This document shows, piece after piece, positions 32,831 through 36,852 of a stretch of DNA of 36,852 bases. The DNA is from Methanobacteriota archaeon. GTDB taxonomy: Archaea > Thermoplasmatota > Poseidoniia > Poseidoniales > Poseidoniaceae. The stretch is taken from NCBI GenBank assembly GCA_002719815.1, contig PBET01000033.1, positions 1 to 36,852 of the forward strand, read 5' to 3'. The translations under genes were made by a program, and so were the position numbers. The notes below the pieces were generated by a model that was given only the letters and a program-made list of their open reading frames with translations, searched no databases and was not told the DNA's origin. Position 1 is the stretch's first letter; each line of letters opens with the position of its first letter.

Positions 32831-34092
32831 AACAAGTCAGCAATTCGCTCTGCTTCAGCAATAACGTGGGTGACGGAAACACCACTGAAAAACCACCCTG
32901 CTCGAGTAAATTCTTTGTTTATGTCGAGGTTGCTCATGTAGCCTGGTGCATAGATTGGGATTTTTCTCGTTCCAATTTTTTGGAATATCACAGGTTCAGA
33001 ATGTGTGAGTATTTGTTTGAGGCAGGTGCGAACTGCTTCTTCGCTACTCGAACGACTCGATGGCGCCATGATTCTGAAGAGACGGTGATTTGCTGGGGCG
33101 CGAGGCGATGGATGGACGTCGCTTTCATGCAATATCCCACTAATGGGTATATCCTCATCCGGAATTAATGTCCCATAACCTCGCCGAACTTCGCTCACAG
33201 CATTGTTATGGTAACCTGCAACGTACACGTCCAGTGACGTGAATTCCTGGTTTGTTCGGTCTCGAGGAGCACACCAGATGACAGAACTGATTGGAACATG
33301 ATGTTCTGTAGCAACCTCCTCAGGCTTGCTGAGGTCTTGATTGAAGTGGAATTTGACATTCTCAAACGTATTCAGTTGTTGAACAAGTGCATCAACCAAG
33401 GTTTGCATACCTCCAGAAAAAGATGCTACTGAACCTTTTCTTGGTTGAAACAGAGGATAAGTCTCGGCCATCATCTTCTTGATTTTCGACCATTTGATTG
33501 GTGGTTCATCACCAAACTTCGTCAAGGAGGGCATCAGAAAATCAGCATCAACGTTGGCTGATCTCTCGTTCACAATTCCAAGCGTCATCGCATCAGCGAT
33601 TGTCTCTGATGGGAAGACTTGCGCAACAGATTTCTTTCCCACTGTTGACGAACGGAGAGATCGAAACAGGCGTATTGGACCCATTTTTAGAGCAGTAATC
33701 CAAGATAATTGTGTTTTTTTCTTGTTGATGAGCAGCCAACGTTTTTTTGCTTGAGGGTTGGATTCGGCGAATGCATCTCCAAGTCCAAGGTCCTCAACAA
33801 GCCTCCAGAATGCCGGATGTGGTCGAGCCGCATTCACTGCAACATCACACAACCATTCCCCTTCGGACCATGTTTCTATGGTGCCGCCACATCGATCTGT
33901 TCTCTCAAGAATCTCAATTTCAACATCGGGACGCTTCGATGCAATCCTGTAGGCGATGGACAATCCTGAGAGGCCCGCACCTACAATACATAATTTCGTA
34001 GACGTGGACAAATTTGGTCCCACGAGGAGTGGTCGACGTAGTTCATCTCCAAAGCGAACCCAATCCTCGAGAGAGTACAATGCATCACGCAC
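32827..34092 (-). CDS. hemY: Protoporphyrinogen oxidase (FAD-dependent)
   Basis: This FAD-dependent amine-oxidase-fold protein of 421 residues fits the HemG/HemY protoporphyrinogen oxidase group, which oxidises protoporphyrinogen (or coproporphyrinogen) to the porphyrin with O2. The dinucleotide-binding motif CIVGAGLSGLSIAYRI begins only at about residue 35, followed by ILERTDRCGGTIET. The C-terminus has RAGWFFSGVSVTHVIAEAER, the typical FAD-binding end. The general monoamine-oxidase fold alone would not prove the substrate. The hem neighbours do most of that work. It starts with GTG at 34090-34092, overlapping hemF by 8 nt, and ends overlapping the hemH stop. Confidence 0.9.
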   Translation of the reverse strand: MRDALYSLEDWVRFGDELRRPLLVGPNLSTSTKLCIVGAGLSGLSIAYRIASKRPDVEIEILERTDRCGGTIETWSEGEWLCDVAVNAARPHPAFWRLVEDLGLGDAFAESNPQAKKRWLLINKKKTQLSWITALKMGPIRLFRSLRSSTVGKKSVAQVFPSETIADAMTLGIVNERSANVDADFLMPSLTKFGDEPPIKWSKIKKMMAETYPLFQPRKGSVASFSGGMQTLVDALVQQLNTFENVKFHFNQDLSKPEEVATEHHVPISSVIWCAPRDRTNQEFTSLDVYVAGYHNNAVSEVRRGYGTLIPDEDIPISGILHESDVHPSPRAPANHRLFRIMAPSSRSSSEEAVRTCLKQILTHSEPVIFQKIGTRKIPIYAPGYMSNLDINKEFTRAGWFFSGVSVTHVIAEAERIADLF

Positions 34093-35005
34093 CTAACCAG
34101 TTCACAGGTTCTCGAAGTATCTTGACCAACCGTTCTTCCTCGGTCCCAATTTCCACTTCGTGACAGTACTCCCATCGAGCAGTAAGTGGGAGCGACATCA
34201 AAATGCTCTCTATACGACCGTTGGTGGTTAATCCGAATTTTGTTCCACGATCGTAGACGAGATTGAATTCTACATATCGTCCTCTTCGTATTTGTTGCCA
34301 TGCCTTCTGATTGGGTGTAAATGGCATAGATTTCCTTCGCTCAAGGATTGGTAAATAGGCGGCTAAAAACTGGTTGCCACAGTCTTGAACGAACTCAAAG
34401 CACTGTTGTTTTGATGCCGCACGAATATCATCAAAGAAGATGCCACCCACTCCACGTCCTTCGTTCCGGTGGGGAATATGAAAATAAGAATCACACCACT
34501 CTTTGAAACGATTGTAATCGGCAACCTCGTGGCGATCACATGCCTCTTTGTGAACTCGATGAAAATGAATTGCATCCTCTTCAAACAAGTATGATGGCGT
34601 AAGGTCAGCGCCTCCCCCGAACCACCAACTGCCTTCAATTTCTCCAGCACCTCGCTCAAAGTAGCGGTAATTGGCGTGAACTGTTGGTGCCATCGGATTG
34701 TTGGGATGGAGAACCAAGCTGATTCCTGTTGCAAAAAAATCCAGATCACTGCCCTCGAGTTGATGACCTCCGCCCATCTTTTCAGCAGCTTCTGGGCTGA
34801 GTGTACCGTATACAACGCTTACATTGACACCTGCTTTTTCGAAGACATCTCCTTCTGAGAAGACGCGGCTTCGCCCACCTCCGCCTTCTTCACGGGTCCA
34901 CTCGTCTTCTCTGTAGTCGCTGTTGTCGATTGTTTTGATGGCCTCGCAGATAGTGTCCTGGAGTTCGTAGACCATCTCCACCATCTTTTCTCGCATCTCA
35001 TTCAC
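34085..35005 (-). CDS. hemF: Oxygen-dependent coproporphyrinogen III oxidase
   Basis: HemF uses O2 to convert coproporphyrinogen III to protoporphyrinogen IX. The 306-residue protein shows the family signatures: GGGGRSRVFSEGDVFEKAGV, LVLHPNNPMAPTVHANYRYF, WWFGGGADLTPSYLFEEDA, YFHIPHRNEGRGVGGIFFDD, and RGRYVEFNLVYDRGTKFGL near the C-terminus. The start is either the GTG at 35005, overlapping hemE by 8 nt, or the ATG at 34996, which follows the hemE TGA after one base. It implies haem synthesis under air. It lies between hemE and hemY in one tightly packed minus-strand operon. Confidence 0.97.
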   Translation of the reverse strand: MNEMREKMVEMVYELQDTICEAIKTIDNSDYREDEWTREEGGGGRSRVFSEGDVFEKAGVNVSVVYGTLSPEAAEKMGGGHQLEGSDLDFFATGISLVLHPNNPMAPTVHANYRYFERGAGEIEGSWWFGGGADLTPSYLFEEDAIHFHRVHKEACDRHEVADYNRFKEWCDSYFHIPHRNEGRGVGGIFFDDIRAASKQQCFEFVQDCGNQFLAAYLPILERRKSMPFTPNQKAWQQIRRGRYVEFNLVYDRGTKFGLTTNGRIESILMSLPLTARWEYCHEVEIGTEEERLVKILREPVNWLGA

Positions 35006-36026
35006 CTGTGACTGTACGCAACACTGCTTCTACGCAGTCGATTTGAGCACCCGGTGAAAAACCATGGCCGAGGTTGAAAATATGCCCTGGTTGGTTTCCA
35101 GCATTACGGAGCACATGTTCTGCAGCCTCTTGTGCAGCCCTTGGAGAACCATGCATCCGCGATGGGTCGAGGTTGCCCTGGAAGGCAAATTGTGAGCCAA
35201 ACTCAGTGCGATTCGCTGCAAGATCATCTCTCCAATCAAGGGATACTGCATCAATGTCGAGGGTTCGGATTTCATGGTGCAGATGTGAACTTCCTTTCGC
35301 ATAATGGATCAGAGGAACGCGTCGGTTTGCTTTGCTTCGGAACACCTCAATGGCACGTTCAGTTGCAGGTTTAGCATATTTTCGATAGTCGCTTTCCGAA
35401 AGCAAACCTGCCCATGTATCGAACATCTGTACTGCATCTGCACCGCCGTGATTCACTTGGTCAGCCAACAGGTCACCGACAGCATCAGCCACACTGAGCA
35501 AGACCCGCATAGCATCTTCTTGATTTGAGTACACTTTAGCCCGAGTAGAATGGAATTCTTTGTCACCGGTTCCTCCTGCCATGAGATACATCGATGTGGT
35601 CCATGGACAACCGACAAATCCCAATCGTGCAATCTCGGAATTCTCTTCTCCAATGGCTCGTAATCCATCCGCAGCCCATGGCGCATGAGTACGGGCGGAA
35701 AACTTGGTCCAATCATCTACATCTTCGAACGAAAAAGGATCAATTCGGATTCCTCCTCCGTACTCGACTTCATACCCTAGAGCAGGTAGTGGCGTCAAAA
35801 TGTCACTGAAGATAATGGCTGCATCAATTGATTTGTACCGATGGATGGGTTGCATTGTTATTGTTGTGCATAAATCGAGATTCATACATCGTTCCCAGAA
35901 CGAGTGTTGAGATGCAAGGTTTCGATATTCTGGAAGGTGCCGTCCTGCCTGACGCATGAACCAAACAGGAGTCCGATCAACAGGCTCTAAATTGAGTGCT
36001 GAAACGATGCGCTCTTTCCCATTCAT
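34998..36026 (-). CDS. hemE: Uroporphyrinogen decarboxylase
   Basis: HemE removes four carboxyl groups from uroporphyrinogen III to give coproporphyrinogen III. I start at the ATG at 36024-36026 (342 residues), which overlaps the hemL stop as TAATG. The ORF track's TTG at 36035 is less likely. The family signature is at the N-terminus (PVWFMRQAGRHLPEYRNL), with the Arg-rich substrate site. GFVGCPWTTSMYLMAGG and AKGSSHLHHEIRTLDIDAVS, then QGNLDPSRMHGSP and HIFNLGHGFSPGA, complete the pattern. The stop-start overlap suggests re-initiation by ribosomes finishing hemL. Confidence 0.97.
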   Translation of the reverse strand: MNGKERIVSALNLEPVDRTPVWFMRQAGRHLPEYRNLASQHSFWERCMNLDLCTTITMQPIHRYKSIDAAIIFSDILTPLPALGYEVEYGGGIRIDPFSFEDVDDWTKFSARTHAPWAADGLRAIGEENSEIARLGFVGCPWTTSMYLMAGGTGDKEFHSTRAKVYSNQEDAMRVLLSVADAVGDLLADQVNHGGADAVQMFDTWAGLLSESDYRKYAKPATERAIEVFRSKANRRVPLIHYAKGSSHLHHEIRTLDIDAVSLDWRDDLAANRTEFGSQFAFQGNLDPSRMHGSPRAAQEAAEHVLRNAGNQPGHIFNLGHGFSPGAQIDCVEAVLRTVTGE

Positions 36027-36852
36027 TATGACCAATCCAAATGTGTGAGTGAATCGTCCAAGGCTTCGACAAAACCAAGGATGTGAGATTCGTTGTGTGA
36101 TGTCGAAAGGAACCCAATTTCATAAGCAGACGGAGCGAGCATGTAGCCACGGCTGAGCAACTCTCGGTGAACATCGGCGTACAACGTTCCAGCATCTTTT
36201 GGTATCTGATCGGCCCGAATTGCAGGCTCGGCGTTCCCGGGTGAGAACCAGAACAAACTCTCCATTCGAACCAAACGCATTGGGAAATTGTGTTTTTCCA
36301 ACACAGAATGAACTTTCTCTTCCATCATTGCCCCTAATTGTTCCAGATAATCGTACGCATCCTCATCCAATAAATCAAGGGTTTTTGCGCCAGCAGCCAT
36401 GGCTAACGGGTTCCCCGACAGGGTGCCAGCTTGGTAAACTGGACCCAGTGGAGAAAGATGTTGCATGATTTCATCTCTTGCTCCGTATGCTCCGACAGGT
36501 AAGCCTCCTCCGATGACCTTGCCCAGTGCAGTGATGTCAGGAGTTACACCACAGATGTCTGAATAACTGCCGTTCTTGAACCGAAATCCACTGATGACCT
36601 CATCAAAAATGAGCAAAGAATCACTTTCATCGCACAACTGCCTTAGACGAGAGAGATACTCATTTCTCTGAATCAAGAGTCCGTTGTTTGCAGGTAGTGG
36701 CTCAATCACAACAGCAGCGATTTCTTGACCGTGTTCACGAAACAGAAATTCCACTGCTTCAATATCATCCAATGGGCATATGAGCGTCGTCGCAACGGTA
36801 TCGTTTGGAATACCTGGGCTGCTGGCGATTCCAAAGGTGGCTAGACCGCTAC
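36026..36852 (-). CDS. hemL: Glutamate-1-semialdehyde 2,1-aminomutase (partial)
   Basis: HemL is the PLP enzyme that moves the amino group of glutamate-1-semialdehyde to give 5-aminolevulinate, the C5-pathway precursor of haem. The reading frame stays open to the window edge. The ORF-track start at 36772 is an internal TTG. The upstream residues read GLATFGIASSPGIPNDTVAT, which fits the family. PLP-site motifs are present: FDEVISGFRF (Asp) and GKVIGGGLPVGAYG (Schiff-base Lys). YQAGTLSGNPLAMAAG follows. The N-terminal ~150 residues are missing outside the window. It is upstream of and coupled to hemE. Confidence 0.95.
   Translation of the reverse strand, partial: SGLATFGIASSPGIPNDTVATTLICPLDDIEAVEFLFREHGQEIAAVVIEPLPANNGLLIQRNEYLSRLRQLCDESDSLLIFDEVISGFRFKNGSYSDICGVTPDITALGKVIGGGLPVGAYGARDEIMQHLSPLGPVYQAGTLSGNPLAMAAGAKTLDLLDEDAYDYLEQLGAMMEEKVHSVLEKHNFPMRLVRMESLFWFSPGNAEPAIRADQIPKDAGTLYADVHRELLSRGYMLAPSAYEIGFLSTSHNESHILGFVEALDDSLTHLDWS

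Noticed and set aside
36770-36772. TTG start for hemL
   Set aside because: The frame stays open with family-like sequence to the window edge, so the gene is truncated by the window, not started there.
1-36852. Defence, mobile or CRISPR system
   Set aside because: No direct-repeat array, transposase, integrase, restriction or toxin-antitoxin genes were seen. The genes are mainly housekeeping and metabolic.

Overview
The window looks like a compact archaeal chromosome segment, most likely from a marine Euryarchaeon of the Ca. Poseidoniales (Marine Group II) or a close relative. The core information genes are archaeal: aIF2-beta, aRF1, the Trm56 SPOUT methylase, class I lysyl-tRNA synthetase, an archaeal UMP kinase, a GfcR-type PRTase regulator, NOG1 and a DUF2116-like zinc-ribbon protein. 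Many metabolic genes are instead of bacterial or eukaryotic type: CarAB, FolP, FolB, LipB, UbiX, class Ia NrdAB, and the oxygen-dependent protoporphyrin haem pathway. That mix, moderate GC and very tight gene packing suggest an aerobic surface-ocean planktonic archaeon. The lineage is inferred from gene content, not from a phylogenetic marker search. I see no rRNA, tRNA, CRISPR array, insertion sequence, phage or defence locus.

Layout. 1-655: the end of a membrane-protein gene and a small three-helix membrane protein. 797-7924 (minus): an AI-2E/PerM-type permease, carB and carA with an ATGA overlap, trm56, and an unknown four-helix membrane protein. folP (plus) starts 25 bp from that last gene. 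8810-12008 (minus): LemA, a DHH/DHHA1 phosphoesterase and a TraB-family protein. A TSUP permease (plus) follows, then a minus-strand group of gfcR, lysS and a double zinc-ribbon protein. 16430-17884: aIF2-beta (plus), then a minus-strand group of an unknown protein, a pterin dehydratase and a [2Fe-2S] thioredoxin-like protein. 17996-23213: NOG1 (plus), pyrH and the DUF2116-like gene (minus), then aRF1 and argS (plus). 23214-27939 is a minus-strand run: dut, lipB, ubiX, a SAP-domain M28 peptidase, a parvulin, folB and an unknown Cys-containing protein. 28201-31681 is nrdB-nrdA (plus). 31802-36852 is a haem cluster: hemH (plus) facing hemL-hemE-hemF-hemY (minus).

Functional themes. Pyrimidine and dNTP supply is represented by carAB, pyrH, dut and nrdAB. 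Pterin/folate is represented by folP, folB and a PCD-like protein. Haem synthesis is represented from glutamate-1-semialdehyde to haem, except hemB, hemC and hemD. Translation is represented by lysS, argS, aIF2-beta, aRF1, Trm56 and NOG1.

The most interesting non-coding signals are inverted repeats next to start codons. The clearest lie in the 100-bp divergent region between pyrH and prf1: a 14-bp stem covers the pyrH start codon and a 7-bp stem covers the likely prf1 ribosome-binding site. Others are a palindrome upstream of nrdBA, two mutually exclusive stems upstream of the permease, and one before the small membrane protein. Several convergent gene pairs share or abut stop codons, leaving no terminator space. 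No gap between annotated genes exceeds 300 bp. The longest is 27940-28200.
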